From Gp6-AA40 sp035711805 (GTDB taxonomy: Bacteria; Acidobacteriota; Vicinamibacteria; Vicinamibacterales; UBA2999): a DNA stretch of 64,000 bases. The position numbers were made by a program, and so were the translations under genes. Shown here piece after piece: positions 1-8,046 of this stretch. Location of the stretch: assembly GCA_035711805.1 (NCBI GenBank), contig DASTBV010000147.1, positions 62,001 through 126,000 of the forward strand, in the 5' to 3' direction. The notes below the pieces were generated by a model, which worked only from the letters and a program-made list of their open reading frames with translations, was not told the DNA's origin and did not search any database. Position 1 is the first letter of the stretch. Every line of letters begins with the position of its first letter.

Positions 1-555
1 ACAGTTCCGAAGCCCAGAGCGCAGGAGGCCGATCCTGTCCTGGCGTTTGCGGAAGAACCCCTCGCCGCTCCTGCGCTTCCCACGTCCGCGCCGCCCGTGC
101 CGTCGCGGACACGATCATCCGTCCCGGTGGTCGCGACGACAAGCGGTCCGGCCCGGCGTCTCATTGCCGCCTTCCTCGATCACGTGATCCTGCTCTCCAT
201 CGATGCGATCGTGATCTATTTCACGTTCCAGATCGCCGGCCTGCCGTTCAGCGCGTGGCGAGCAGTGCCGATCGTCCCGCTGGCGTTGTTTCTGATGATG
301 GTGAAGGGGTCGTACTTCTCCGTGTTCACGATGCTCGGCGGTCAGACCGTTGGCAAGATGGCGACCGGGATCCGGGTCGTCACCGACACCGATCGCGAGG
401 TCGAGCCCGCCAGAGCCGTTCAGCGCACATTGGCCGCCCTGGCGTCCGTCGCCACCGTCGGCATCGGGTTCGCCCCGGTGCTGTTCGCCGGCGACCGCCG
501 TGCGCTCCACGATCGCGTCGCCGGCACACGCGTCGTCGGCCCGGTTCACGAGTAG
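1..555 (+). CDS. RDD family membrane protein (5' end outside window)
   Basis: The frame is open from the first base of the window, so the true start is probably upstream. A GTG at 97 is an internal alternative. The first ~50 visible residues are a Pro/Ala-rich linker. An RDD domain follows, with an Arg-containing N-terminal motif (RRLIAAFLDH) leading into a first membrane helix, a second helix (VPLALFLMMV), a GGQTVGKMATGI segment typical of RDD proteins, and a last helix near the C-terminus. RDD proteins are small integral membrane proteins, some linked to transport or ion tolerance; the substrate cannot be told here. The stop lies 6 bases before pgpA, so the two are probably co-transcribed. 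Confidence 0.8.
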   Translation, partial: TVPKPRAQEADPVLAFAEEPLAAPALPTSAPPVPSRTRSSVPVVATTSGPARRLIAAFLDHVILLSIDAIVIYFTFQIAGLPFSAWRAVPIVPLALFLMMVKGSYFSVFTMLGGQTVGKMATGIRVVTDTDREVEPARAVQRTLAALASVATVGIGFAPVLFAGDRRALHDRVAGTRVVGPVHE

Positions 556-561
556 CCTTTC

Positions 562-1068
562 TTGTCTTCTGGTGGGCCGGAACAGCACGGCCAGTCTCTC
601 GTCCAGCGCGCCGCCGTTTTCGTCGCAACCTGCGGTTACGTCGGCTACGCACCCATAGCGCCGGGGACATTCGGCTCGGCGGCGGGCCTTGCCGTCTTCG
701 CCGTGGTGCGGGCAACGGGGTCAACCACCGTCGAACTGGCGACGATCGCGGTTCTCTTTGCGATTGGGATCTGGGCGGGCACGGTGGCCGAACACCACTT
801 TGGCGGTATCGATCCTGGCCCCGTGGTGATGGACGAGGTGGTCGGCATGCTGATCACGCTGGCGCTGCTGCCTGTGAACGCCACCGGAGCGATTGTCGGT
901 TTCTTCGTGTTTCGCGCGCTCGACGTCGTCAAGCCGTGGCCGTCCGGCGGCTTCGAAAAGCTGCCGGGCGGTCTGGGCGTGATGGCGGACGACGGGATGG
1001 CCGCCATTTACGGGAACCTGGTGATGCGCGGACTGATCTGGATGGCGCCGGCCGGGTGGCTCGTGTGA
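562..1068 (+). CDS. pgpA: Phosphatidylglycerophosphatase A
   Basis: PgpA removes the phosphate from phosphatidylglycerol phosphate in the last step of phosphatidylglycerol synthesis at the inner membrane. Visible family signatures are YAPIAPGTFGS near residue 30, DPGPVVMDEVVG in the middle, FRALDVVKPWP, and a C-terminal LPGGLGVMADDGMAAIYGN containing the conserved acidic pair. The length of 168 aa is normal for the family. The predicted start is TTG at 562, 6 bases after the upstream stop, with no clear Shine-Dalgarno, so the first residues are uncertain. The stop TGA overlaps the GTG start of cinA, indicating translational coupling. Confidence 0.93.
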   Translation: MSSGGPEQHGQSLVQRAAVFVATCGYVGYAPIAPGTFGSAAGLAVFAVVRATGSTTVELATIAVLFAIGIWAGTVAEHHFGGIDPGPVVMDEVVGMLITLALLPVNATGAIVGFFVFRALDVVKPWPSGGFEKLPGGLGVMADDGMAAIYGNLVMRGLIWMAPAGWLV

Positions 1069-2327
1069 AGCCCCTGACGCGGGCGGCGATCATCGCCGTC
1101 GGCAGCGAACTGTTGACTCCGCTCCGCCTCGACACCAACTCACTCTTCATTACCGAACAGCTGAACACGCTCGGCATCGACGTCGTGCTCAAGGCTGTTG
1201 CCGGCGACGATCGCGGCGAGCTTGCCGAGCTGTTTCGTGCGGCCCTGGGCCGTGTCGACATCGTGGTGTTCACCGGCGGCCTCGGCCCGACCGATGACGA
1301 TGTCACGCGAGAGGTGGTTGCGGGCACGCTGGGCCGGGCGTTGACTGAAGACACCGGGATCACCGAGCGCATGCGCGTGCGTTTTGCCGCACGCGGCTAC
1401 AAGGGGCCGATGCCGGAGATCAACCGGAGACAGGCGATGGTACCTGCCGGCGCCAGGGTCATCGAGAACGAGCGCGGCAGCGCGCCGGGGCTGTGGCTGG
1501 AGGAGGGAGACGCGGTCGTTCTGTTGCTGCCGGGGCCGCCGCGCGAGCTCAAGCCGATGCTGCTGGCGCTGGTCGAAGGTTCCCTGCGTGCACGCGCGGC
1601 CGGGGCGCCGCTGCTTCGACGCATCGTCCGGGTTGCCGGAGTCATCGAATCGCAGACCGACGAAGCGCTGCAGCCCTTGTACCGTGAGTGGGCCGCGAAC
1701 ACTCCACGAGTGCACGCCACCATCCTTGCGGCGCTTGGCCAGATCGAACTGCACCTGTGGACGCAGGCAGCGGCCGCGGACGACGCAGCCGCGGCTCTCG
1801 ATCGAGCGGTTCAGGAGATCGGCCGGGTCATGGGGGACAACGTGTTCAGCACCGATGGCCGGTCGATGGAAGCGGTGATTGGTGACTTGCTGGTCTCCCG
1901 CGGCTATCGCATTGCGCTCGCCGAGTCGTGCACGGGCGGGCTTCTCACATCCCGCCTGACCGACGTGCCGGGCAGCTCGCGCTACGTGGAACGTGCGGTG
2001 ATCGCCTACGCGAACGAAGCGAAGACGGAACTGCTCGGCGTCGATCCAGCCGTGATTGCGGCGCACGGCGCGGTCAGCGAAGCGGTGGCGCAGGCGATGG
2101 CGGAAGGCGTGCGATCGCGTGCCGGCGTCGATGTTGGCGTCGGGGTTACTGGCATCGCCGGTCCGGGAGGCGGCTCAGCGGAGAAGCCGGTTGGCACCGT
2201 GGCGATCGCGGCGGTGGCGCCGTCAGGGGCGCGATCGCGGATGTTTCGTTTCCACGGCGAGCGTGAGCACGTGAAGTTCCAGGCGTCGCAGGCCGCACTC
2301 GACATGGTTCGCCGCATGCTGGGCTGA
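1065..2327 (+). CDS. cinA: CinA family protein, putative nicotinamide-nucleotide amidase
   Basis: Two-domain protein of 420 aa. Residues ~5-175 form the MoaB/MogA-like (MoCF) domain, with SELL..RLDTNS and FTGGLGPTDDDVT. Residues ~260-420 form the CinA C-terminal domain, with AESCTGGLLTSRLTDVPGSS, VIAYANEAK and a GVTGIAGPGGGS glycine loop. In characterised relatives the C-terminal domain deamidates nicotinamide mononucleotide and the N-terminal domain hydrolyses ADP-ribose, so a role in pyridine nucleotide salvage is likely. The GTG start at 1065 overlaps the pgpA stop; the frame is open further upstream, but there it only shadows pgpA and the RDD gene. The stop overlaps the thpR start by one base. 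Confidence 0.93.
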   Translation: MKPLTRAAIIAVGSELLTPLRLDTNSLFITEQLNTLGIDVVLKAVAGDDRGELAELFRAALGRVDIVVFTGGLGPTDDDVTREVVAGTLGRALTEDTGITERMRVRFAARGYKGPMPEINRRQAMVPAGARVIENERGSAPGLWLEEGDAVVLLLPGPPRELKPMLLALVEGSLRARAAGAPLLRRIVRVAGVIESQTDEALQPLYREWAANTPRVHATILAALGQIELHLWTQAAAADDAAAALDRAVQEIGRVMGDNVFSTDGRSMEAVIGDLLVSRGYRIALAESCTGGLLTSRLTDVPGSSRYVERAVIAYANEAKTELLGVDPAVIAAHGAVSEAVAQAMAEGVRSRAGVDVGVGVTGIAGPGGGSAEKPVGTVAIAAVAPSGARSRMFRFHGEREHVKFQASQAALDMVRRMLG

Positions 2328-2893
2328 TGCGTCTGTTCGTCGCAGTGGACATTGCTCCCGCCGTTGCGGAGGCGGCGGCCGCCTTGATCGAGCAACTGCG
2401 CGAACGTGCGATACGACTGGCCCCGCGGTCGCGCATCAGCTGGGTGACGGCCGATCGTCTTCACGTGACCGTTCGTTTCATCGGGAACGTCGATGCGGAT
2501 CGAGCGGACGCTGTCCGCCGCGTCCTTGCGCCCCCACTCGGGCAGGCCCCGTTCGACCTCACCCTCGCGGGCGTTCGTGCGTTTCCACCGAAGGGGCCGC
2601 CCCGGGTCCTCTGGTCGGACGTCAGCAACGGACGCGAGCCACTTCTGGCGATCGAGCAGCGTGTGGGCGAGCGGCTGGCGCGTACGGGAATCGCGGCAGA
2701 GGAGCGGCCCTACAATCCGCATCTTACGCTTGCCCGCGTCCGCGAAGCCGTTGGGCTTCGGTCGGCGGCATTACTGGAGAGCGCCGCCGAGACGACGCTG
2801 GGAACCACGGCCGTTGAGGCGATTACACTGTTCGAGAGCCGCCTGTCGCCCAAGGGACCAACTTACGTGGCGCTCCAGCGAACCAGCCTGTGA
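2327..2893 (+). CDS. thpR: RNA 2',3'-cyclic phosphodiesterase (2H family)
   Basis: Begins MRLFVAVDI, the usual opening of ThpR/LigT proteins, and carries both 2H catalytic motifs: HVTVRF at about residue 46 and HLTLARV at about residue 131. These form the active site that opens 2',3'-cyclic phosphate RNA ends to a 2'-phosphate. The length of 188 aa is normal. The ATG overlaps the cinA TGA by one base (ATGA), so the pair is translationally coupled; cinA-thpR adjacency is common in bacteria. The stop is in the same reading frame as gpsA downstream, with no ATG, GTG or TTG between them until 2960. Confidence 0.92.
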   Translation: MRLFVAVDIAPAVAEAAAALIEQLRERAIRLAPRSRISWVTADRLHVTVRFIGNVDADRADAVRRVLAPPLGQAPFDLTLAGVRAFPPKGPPRVLWSDVSNGREPLLAIEQRVGERLARTGIAAEERPYNPHLTLARVREAVGLRSAALLESAAETTLGTTAVEAITLFESRLSPKGPTYVALQRTSL

Positions 2894-2931
2894 CCCTGGC
2901 GCGGCTGGTGGCGGGCACGAAACGGCGCGTG

Positions 2932-2936
2932 GGAGG
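2932..2936 (+). promoter_or_regulatory. Ribosome binding site for gpsA, pointing to an ATC start
   Basis: A perfect GGAGG sits here. The in-frame codon 8 bases downstream is ATC (2945-2947), which would give MAQIAVIGAGGWG, the complete first beta strand of a GpsA Rossmann fold. The first canonical start, GTG at 2960, is 23 bases from this site, has no Shine-Dalgarno of its own, and would remove half of that strand. Confidence 0.55.
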
Positions 2937-2944
2937 CGCCTGAT

Positions 2945-3943
2945 ATCGCTCAGATCGCGGTGATCGGCGCCGGCGGGTGGGGAACGACACTCGCCATCCA
3001 TCTCGCGCGACGCGGCCATGAGGCCTGGCTGTGGGCGCGCGACGCGGCGCTCGTGTCGGACATGCGTGCCAGGCGCGCGAATGCGGTGTATCTGAGCGAC
3101 GTGAGTTTTCCGGCAGGCCTCCAGGTGACGGGCGATCTCGAAGAGGCGCTCCACGGCACGGACATCGTGGTGTCCGCGGTCCCCACGCACGGGACGCGCG
3201 CGATCCTGAAACGCGTCGCGCCGTTCATCCGGCCGGGGTCCGTTGTCGTCAGCGCCACCAAGGGTCTCGAGCAGGGTTCGTTGTTTCGGGTGTCCGAAAT
3301 CGTGGCACAGGAGCTGGGAAGCGATATCCGGGTTGCCGTACTCTCCGGTCCAAGTTTCGCCGCGGAGGTGGCGCGGGAAATGCCGACGGCGGTGTCCGTC
3401 GCGTCGAAGAATCAGGATGTCGTCGAGCGTGTGCAGACTGAATTTCGATCGCCGTACTTCCGGCTGTATGGCACCGACGACGTCGTTGGCGTGGAGATCG
3501 GGGGAGCGCTCAAGAACGTCATCGCGATTGCCGCCGGCGTCGTCGAAGGTCTCGGCCTCGGCAACAACGCGCGCGCCGGGCTGATCACACGTGGACTGGC
3601 GGAGATCTCGCGGTTGGCCTGCGCGGCCGGCGCCCGGCGCGAAACGATGGCCGGCCTCGCCGGCCTGGGCGATCTGGTCCTGACGTGTACCGGAACGCTG
3701 AGCCGCAACCGGCACGTCGGCCTCGAGCTGGCACATGGACGTGCCTTGCACGACGTGCTGGCGGGAATGAAGATGGTGGCAGAGGGCGTGCGGACGACGG
3801 AAGCGGCGCTGGCGCTGGCGGCACGCGTCGGCATCGAGCTGCCGATTACCGCGCAGATCGACGACCTGCTGGCAGGGCGCAAAGACGCGCGCGGGGCGCT
3901 CGAGGATCTGATGCTGCGTCCGCAGCGGGCAGAGGTGGGCTAG
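2945..3943 (+). CDS. gpsA: Glycerol-3-phosphate dehydrogenase [NAD(P)+]
   Basis: GpsA reduces dihydroxyacetone phosphate to sn-glycerol 3-phosphate, the backbone of phospholipids. The NAD(P)-binding motif GAGGWGTTLA is at the N-terminus, SGPSFAAEVA is near residue 134, and the catalytic-region segment EIGGALKNVIAIAAGV contains the conserved Lys. GLGDLVLTCTG and SRNRHVG follow in the C-terminal helical domain. I chose ATC 2945 because an ideal GGAGG lies 8 bases upstream and because it restores the full first strand. If only canonical starts are allowed, the gene begins at GTG 2960. An ATG-to-ATC sequencing or assembly error is also possible. It follows thpR and precedes ftsY. Confidence 0.9.
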   Translation: MAQIAVIGAGGWGTTLAIHLARRGHEAWLWARDAALVSDMRARRANAVYLSDVSFPAGLQVTGDLEEALHGTDIVVSAVPTHGTRAILKRVAPFIRPGSVVVSATKGLEQGSLFRVSEIVAQELGSDIRVAVLSGPSFAAEVAREMPTAVSVASKNQDVVERVQTEFRSPYFRLYGTDDVVGVEIGGALKNVIAIAAGVVEGLGLGNNARAGLITRGLAEISRLACAAGARRETMAGLAGLGDLVLTCTGTLSRNRHVGLELAHGRALHDVLAGMKMVAEGVRTTEAALALAARVGIELPITAQIDDLLAGRKDARGALEDLMLRPQRAEVG

Positions 3944-3947
3944 GGCC

Positions 3948-4010
3948 ATTTGAGATTTTGGATTTCAGATTTGCGATTGATCTGGGATTTGGGGTTTGGG
4001 ATTTGGGATT
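3948..4010 (+). repeat. Tandem 7-base word array (TTTGGGA type), single arm
   Basis: G/T-rich array of imperfect heptads resembling TTTGGGA (variants TTTGAGA, TTTTGGA, TTTCAGA, TTTGGGG), about eight units. It fills the gap between the gpsA stop and the ftsY core, and no inverted second arm is present. The likely ftsY start codon, TTG 4003, lies inside the array. It matches the word-array style of other intergenic elements in this window, but with its own word. Confidence 0.75.
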
Positions 4011-4926
4011 CCTTGATCGTTTACGCGAGGGCTTAAGCCGCACGAAACAGCAGATCGTCGGCCGGTTCGACGAGATTGTTCAGCAGGCCGACACCGTTGA
4101 ACAACGCACGCGGCCGGTTGACGTCGACACGATCGAGGCGCTCGAAGAACTCCTCGTCTCGGCCGACGTCGGCATCGCCGCGACCGAGCGCATCGTCACC
4201 GCCGTGAGGCAGCGCAGCAGGAAAGGCGAGAGCCTGCGCGATCTGGTGAAGGAGGAAATCCGGCAGGTCTTCGACAGCGTCGACGCGCCGTTGTCGAACG
4301 GTCACCGCCCGCATGTCACGCTGATTGTCGGGGTGAACGGCACCGGCAAGACCACCACGGTGGGAAAGCTCGCGAACCTGCTCAAGAGCGAGGGGAACCA
4401 GCCGCTGATCTGCGCTGCCGACACGTTCCGTGCGGCAGCGGTCGAGCAGCTCGAGATCTGGGCCAGGCGCGCCAACGTGGACATCGTCCGCGCGAAGGAA
4501 GGATCCGATCCGGCGGCCGTGGTCTTCGACGCCATCCAGTCGGGCAGGGCGCGCAACCGCAATCCGATTCTGATCGACACCGCTGGCCGCCTTCATAACC
4601 GCGTGAATTTGATGAACGAGCTGGACAAGATTCGGCGCGTGGCGGCGCGGGCCGCCGAGGGGGCGCCGCACGAAGTGCTGCTTGTCCTCGATGCCACCGT
4701 CGGGCAGAACGGCGTGCAGCAGGCGCGCGAGTTCACCAGCGTCGCCGGCGTCACCGGGATCGTGCTGACCAAGCTCGATGGCACGGCCAAGGGGGGCGTG
4801 GCTGTGGCGATTGCCAACGATCTGAAGCTGCCGATCAAATACGTCGGCGTCGGCGAAGGCCTCGAGGATCTGATCCCGTTCTCCGCGCAGGAATACGTCG
4901 ACGCGCTCTTCCAGGACAAGTGGTAG
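4003..4926 (+). CDS. ftsY: Signal recognition particle receptor FtsY
   Basis: FtsY is the membrane-associated GTPase that receives SRP-ribosome complexes, pairing with Ffh (12305-13744). It has an N domain (about residues 1-95) and a G domain with GVNGTGKTTT (P-loop), DTFRAAAVEQL, DTAGR and TKLDGTAKGG. At 307 aa it is the short NG form without an acidic A domain. The N-terminal FLDRLREGLSRTKQQI is an amphipathic helix of the kind used for lipid binding. The start is inferred: TTG 4003 gives MGFLDRLREG, typical of the family, but this codon lies within a T/G-rich word repeat and lacks a good Shine-Dalgarno. The stop overlaps the ribD start. Confidence 0.92.
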   Translation: MGFLDRLREGLSRTKQQIVGRFDEIVQQADTVEQRTRPVDVDTIEALEELLVSADVGIAATERIVTAVRQRSRKGESLRDLVKEEIRQVFDSVDAPLSNGHRPHVTLIVGVNGTGKTTTVGKLANLLKSEGNQPLICAADTFRAAAVEQLEIWARRANVDIVRAKEGSDPAAVVFDAIQSGRARNRNPILIDTAGRLHNRVNLMNELDKIRRVAARAAEGAPHEVLLVLDATVGQNGVQQAREFTSVAGVTGIVLTKLDGTAKGGVAVAIANDLKLPIKYVGVGEGLEDLIPFSAQEYVDALFQDKW

Positions 4927-6017
4927 CGCTGGCCGAGACAGACGCGCGCTGGATGAATCGCGCGCTCGAGTGCGCACGGCGCGGCCTCGGCCGCACGACG
5001 CCGAACCCGCTTGTCGGGGCGTGCATTGTTTCGAACGACGGGGTCCTGGTTGGACAGGGATCGCACGAGCGCGCGGGAGAGCCGCACGCCGAGGTTCACG
5101 CACTGAACGAAGCCGGCGAGGCTGCCCGTGGCGCGACGCTGTACTGTACGCTGGAGCCCTGCGCGCATACGGGCCGAACCGGCCCGTGCACCAGCCGGAT
5201 CATCGACGCCGGCATCCGGCGCGTCGTGACGGCTATGGAGGACCCGTTCCCGCAGGTCAACGGACGGGGGCTCGCGTTGCTGCGCGAACACGGGATCGTG
5301 GTGACGGTCGGTGTCGGCCGCGAGGCCGCCGCCCGGTTGAATCAGCCGTTCCTGACGTCGATCCGCGACGGCCGGCCCTTCGTCATTCTCAAGGCCGCGG
5401 CCAGCATCGACGGCCGGATCAGCGCCGCGCCGGGATGCCGGACCGCGATCACATCGGCGGCTGCGATCCGCAGGGCACAGTACGACCGCGCGTGGGTGGA
5501 TGCGGTGGGCGTCGGCTCCGAAACCGTCCTCGTTGACGATCCCTTGTTGACGGTGCGCGAGTTCTTTCGCGAACGCCCGCTCATGCGCGTCATCTTCGAC
5601 CGGCGGCTGCGAACGCCACCGGCGGCGCGGGTCTTCGACACACTGGCCGACGGTCCCGTCGTGGTGCTGACGACGGAGGAGGCGCTGCGACACGACGGCA
5701 CGCGTGCTGCTGCGCTAACGGAAGCAGGAGCGACGGTGATCGCGCCGGCGCTGCCCGGCGTGGAGGCGGCGCTTCGCGAGCTCGGGTCGCGCGACGTGCA
5801 GAGCATTCTGATCGAAGGCGGCGCCGCACTCCATGCGGCGCTCTGGGACGCGAAGCTTGCCGACTACGTCCAACTCTACGTGGCGCCGGTGGTGCTCGGC
5901 GAAGGCGGGGTGCTGCTCGAGAGCCGCGCGTTTTCGACCTGTACCTTGTTCGACCGGCGCGTCGAAGCGCTCGGGCCCGACGTCCTCATCGAAGGATATG
6001 TTCACCGGCCTCATTGA
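4920..6017 (+). CDS. ribD: Bifunctional diaminohydroxyphosphoribosylaminopyrimidine deaminase / 5-amino-6-(5-phosphoribosylamino)uracil reductase
   Basis: RibD carries out the second and third steps of riboflavin synthesis. The N-terminal deaminase half has the zinc site HAEVHAL (about residue 60) and TLEPCAHTGRTGPC (about 86-99). The C-terminal NADPH-dependent reductase half starts near residue 145 (RPFVILKAAASIDGR) and includes the late IEGGAALHAALW motif. The length of 365 aa is standard. The GTG start at 4920 overlaps the ftsY stop by 7 bases; ATG 4953 would remove eleven residues and is less likely. Its last ~20 bases overlap ribE. No FMN riboswitch precedes the cluster, so expression probably follows the upstream genes. 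Confidence 0.95.
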   Translation: MVALAETDARWMNRALECARRGLGRTTPNPLVGACIVSNDGVLVGQGSHERAGEPHAEVHALNEAGEAARGATLYCTLEPCAHTGRTGPCTSRIIDAGIRRVVTAMEDPFPQVNGRGLALLREHGIVVTVGVGREAAARLNQPFLTSIRDGRPFVILKAAASIDGRISAAPGCRTAITSAAAIRRAQYDRAWVDAVGVGSETVLVDDPLLTVREFFRERPLMRVIFDRRLRTPPAARVFDTLADGPVVVLTTEEALRHDGTRAAALTEAGATVIAPALPGVEAALRELGSRDVQSILIEGGAALHAALWDAKLADYVQLYVAPVVLGEGGVLLESRAFSTCTLFDRRVEALGPDVLIEGYVHRPH

Positions 6018-6603
6018 AACCGTCGGGCGCGTGGGCGGGATTTCACGAACCGCGGCCGGTCTGCGGATCGCGATTCAGACGGATATGGCCGCCGATCTGT
6101 CCGACGGCGAGAGCGTCTCGGTAAACGGCGTGTGCCTGACGGTCTCGCAGCGCGACGCGACCGGGTTTGCCGCCGACATCGGCCCGGAGACGGCGCGCGT
6201 CACGACCCTTGGCAGCGTACAGGCCGAACAGCCGGTGAATCTGGAGCGGGCGATGGCTGCGAACGGCCGGTTCGGCGGTCATTTCGTCCAGGGACATGTC
6301 GACGGCATCGGGACCATCCGCGAGGTGCGCGTGGAGGGTGACGCCCGCTGGCTGAAAGTGGCATTCCCGCCCGAACTTGCGCCGTTTTTCGTGCCCAAGG
6401 GGTCGGTCGCCCTCGATGGTGTGAGCCTGACGGTCGCGGCTCTCGGCCCGGACCATTTCGATGTCATGATCATTCCGTTCACTCTGGCGCACACCAACAT
6501 CGGCTCGCTCGCCGCCGGTGCTCCGGTGAATGTAGAGTGCGATGTCGTGGGCAAGTACGTCGTACGTAGTGTCCGCCTTGAGGCGGACCGGATCCGTACG
6601 TAG
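5998..6603 (+). CDS. ribE: Riboflavin synthase (alpha subunit type)
   Basis: Catalyses dismutation of two 6,7-dimethyl-8-ribityllumazines to riboflavin. It has the two-fold repeat of the family: MFTGLIETVG and SVNGVCLTV in the first barrel, FVQGHVDGIG and ALDGVSLTV in the second. The ATG at 5998 overlaps the end of ribD by 20 bases. The natural C-terminus appears to be around GKYVV (near residue 188). The last 13 or so residues and the TAG stop are encoded by the first copies of a 28-base dispersed palindromic repeat, so the tail is acquired sequence. No lumazine synthase gene (ribH) follows in the window. Confidence 0.95.
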   Translation: MFTGLIETVGRVGGISRTAAGLRIAIQTDMAADLSDGESVSVNGVCLTVSQRDATGFAADIGPETARVTTLGSVQAEQPVNLERAMAANGRFGGHFVQGHVDGIGTIREVRVEGDARWLKVAFPPELAPFFVPKGSVALDGVSLTVAALGPDHFDVMIIPFTLAHTNIGSLAAGAPVNVECDVVGKYVVRSVRLEADRIRT

Positions 6604-6657
6604 TGTCCGCCTTCAGGCGGACCGAAGCCGTACGTAGTGTCCGCCTTCAGGCGGACC
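6562..6657 (+). repeat. Three tandem copies of a 28 bp palindromic repeat
   Basis: Units lie at 6562-6589, 6596-6623 and 6630-6657 (period 34, with 6-base spacers GGATCC-like and GAAGCC-like). Each contains the stem-loop GTCCGCC-TTCA-GGCGGAC, with TTGA in the first copy, preceded by GTACGTAGT. Copies 2 and 3 are identical, and copy 1 has one change. An exact inverted copy lies at 36775-36802. The array spans the end of ribE and the gap before ribBA, and supplies the ribE stop codon. Confidence 0.95.
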
Positions 6658-6663
6658 TTTAAC

Positions 6664-7917
6664 ATGACGACGAAGAACTCGAAGATTCGAATCGCCAAAG
6701 GCGCCCGCAAGCACGGTCCGTTTGCGTCGATAGACGATGCCATCGAGCAGATCCGCGCCGGACGGATGATCATCGTCGTGGACGATGAGGATCGCGAGAA
6801 TGAAGGCGACCTGACGATCGCGGCTGAGAAGGTCACGCCCGAGGCGATCAACTTCATGGCGCGGTACGGGCGTGGCCAGATCTGCCTGTCGATGACCGGC
6901 CAGCGGCTCGACGATCTGGAAATCCCGCTCGCGGTCAACGCCAACACGACACCGTTCGGCACCGCGTTCTGCGTGCCGATTGATGCCAAGAACGACGTCA
7001 GCACGGGCATTTCCGCCGCCGATCGCGCCGCAACGGTGATGGCGGCGATCGATTCGCGGACGAAACCCTCCGATCTGGCGCGTCCTGGCCATGTGTCGCC
7101 GCTGCGGTCGCGCGACGGCGGCGTGCTCGTTCGGGCCGGGCAGACAGAAGCCGCCGTCGACCTGGCGCGCATGGCAGGTCTCTATCCGGCGGGAGTGATC
7201 TGCGAAATCATGAACGAGGACGGCACGATGGCGCGCGTGCCGGAGCTGACGAAGTTCGCGAAGAAGCACGGCCTGCTGATCATCACGATTGCCGACCTGA
7301 TCCAGTACCGCATGCAGACCGAGCGGCTGGTGAAGCGGGTCGCGCACGCGGAGCTGCCCACCGAGCACGGCGCGTTCAGGATCTTCGCCTACGCGAATCA
7401 GCTGGACAGCGAAACGCACGTCGCCCTGGTCCGCGGCGACATCGGCGAGGGCAAGGACGTGCTCGTCCGCGTCCACTCGAAGTGTCTGACGGGCGACGTG
7501 TTCCATTCCGCGCGGTGCGACTGCGGCGCGCAGCTCGAGACGGCGATGAGCCGCATCGCCGAAGAAGGTCGCGGCGTCCTGCTCTACCTGAACCAGGAGG
7601 GGCGCGGGATCGGGCTGGCCAATAAGATCCGGGCGTACGAGCTCCAGGATCAGGGGCTCGATACCGTCGAGGCGAACGAACGCCTCGGTTTCAAGGCCGA
7701 TCAGCGCGACTACGGCATCGGCGCGCAGATCCTCAGCGACCTTGGCGTCAAGACGATGCGGCTGCTGACGAACAACCCGCGAAAATTCGTCGGCCTCCAG
7801 GGCTACGGCCTGGCGGTCTCGGAGGCCGTGCCGCTGGAGATTCCGGCCAACGAGTCAACGCGCAAGTATCTGAAGGCGAAAAAGGACAAGCTCGGTCATC
7901 GGTTGTCGTCCGTTTAG
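6664..7917 (+). CDS. ribBA: 3,4-dihydroxy-2-butanone-4-phosphate synthase / GTP cyclohydrolase II
   Basis: Bifunctional enzyme that makes both entry precursors of riboflavin. The N-terminal DHBP synthase half has VVDDEDRENEGDL (metal binding), FGTAFCVPID and RPGHVSPLRSRDGGVL. The C-terminal GTP cyclohydrolase II half has the zinc cysteines CLTGDVFHSARCDCG and the NQEGRGIGL motif. The length is 417 aa from ATG 6664. The frame extends upstream to an earlier ATG at 6637, but that codon is inside the 28 bp repeat, so 6664 is preferred. The stop TAG is the first three bases of the downstream word-repeat hairpin (7915-7992). Confidence 0.95.
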   Translation: MTTKNSKIRIAKGARKHGPFASIDDAIEQIRAGRMIIVVDDEDRENEGDLTIAAEKVTPEAINFMARYGRGQICLSMTGQRLDDLEIPLAVNANTTPFGTAFCVPIDAKNDVSTGISAADRAATVMAAIDSRTKPSDLARPGHVSPLRSRDGGVLVRAGQTEAAVDLARMAGLYPAGVICEIMNEDGTMARVPELTKFAKKHGLLIITIADLIQYRMQTERLVKRVAHAELPTEHGAFRIFAYANQLDSETHVALVRGDIGEGKDVLVRVHSKCLTGDVFHSARCDCGAQLETAMSRIAEEGRGVLLYLNQEGRGIGLANKIRAYELQDQGLDTVEANERLGFKADQRDYGIGAQILSDLGVKTMRLLTNNPRKFVGLQGYGLAVSEAVPLEIPANESTRKYLKAKKDKLGHRLSSV

Positions 7918-7992
7918 TTAGGTAGTTGGATAGTTAGTAGTTGGTAGTAAAGGAACGGAGCTACGAACTATCCAACCATCCAACTACCAACT
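7915..7992 (+). repeat. Word-repeat hairpin (TAGTTGGA type) after ribBA
   Basis: The left arm 7915-7949 is built of 7-8 base words of the form TAGTTGG/TAGTTAG. A short spacer (7950-7965) separates it from a right arm (7966-7992) made of the complementary words, giving a long imperfect hairpin. The first word supplies the ribBA stop codon. It could stop or slow transcription between ribBA and the sigma factor operon, but it lacks a terminal T-run. Confidence 0.85.
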
Positions 7993-8046
7993 TTGGCGGC
8001 CACCGAACCAGCCGCCGGTCCATGGCGTCTAGCCCGGTGAAGCGAC

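Noticed and set aside
1140..2066. A 308-codon minus-strand frame opposite cinA.
   Set aside because: It lies entirely under the well-supported cinA gene and has an Arg/His-rich composition typical of shadow frames.
4700..4925. FMN riboswitch before the riboflavin genes.
   Set aside because: ribD overlaps the end of ftsY, so there is no leader, and no conserved RFN-like motif was seen.
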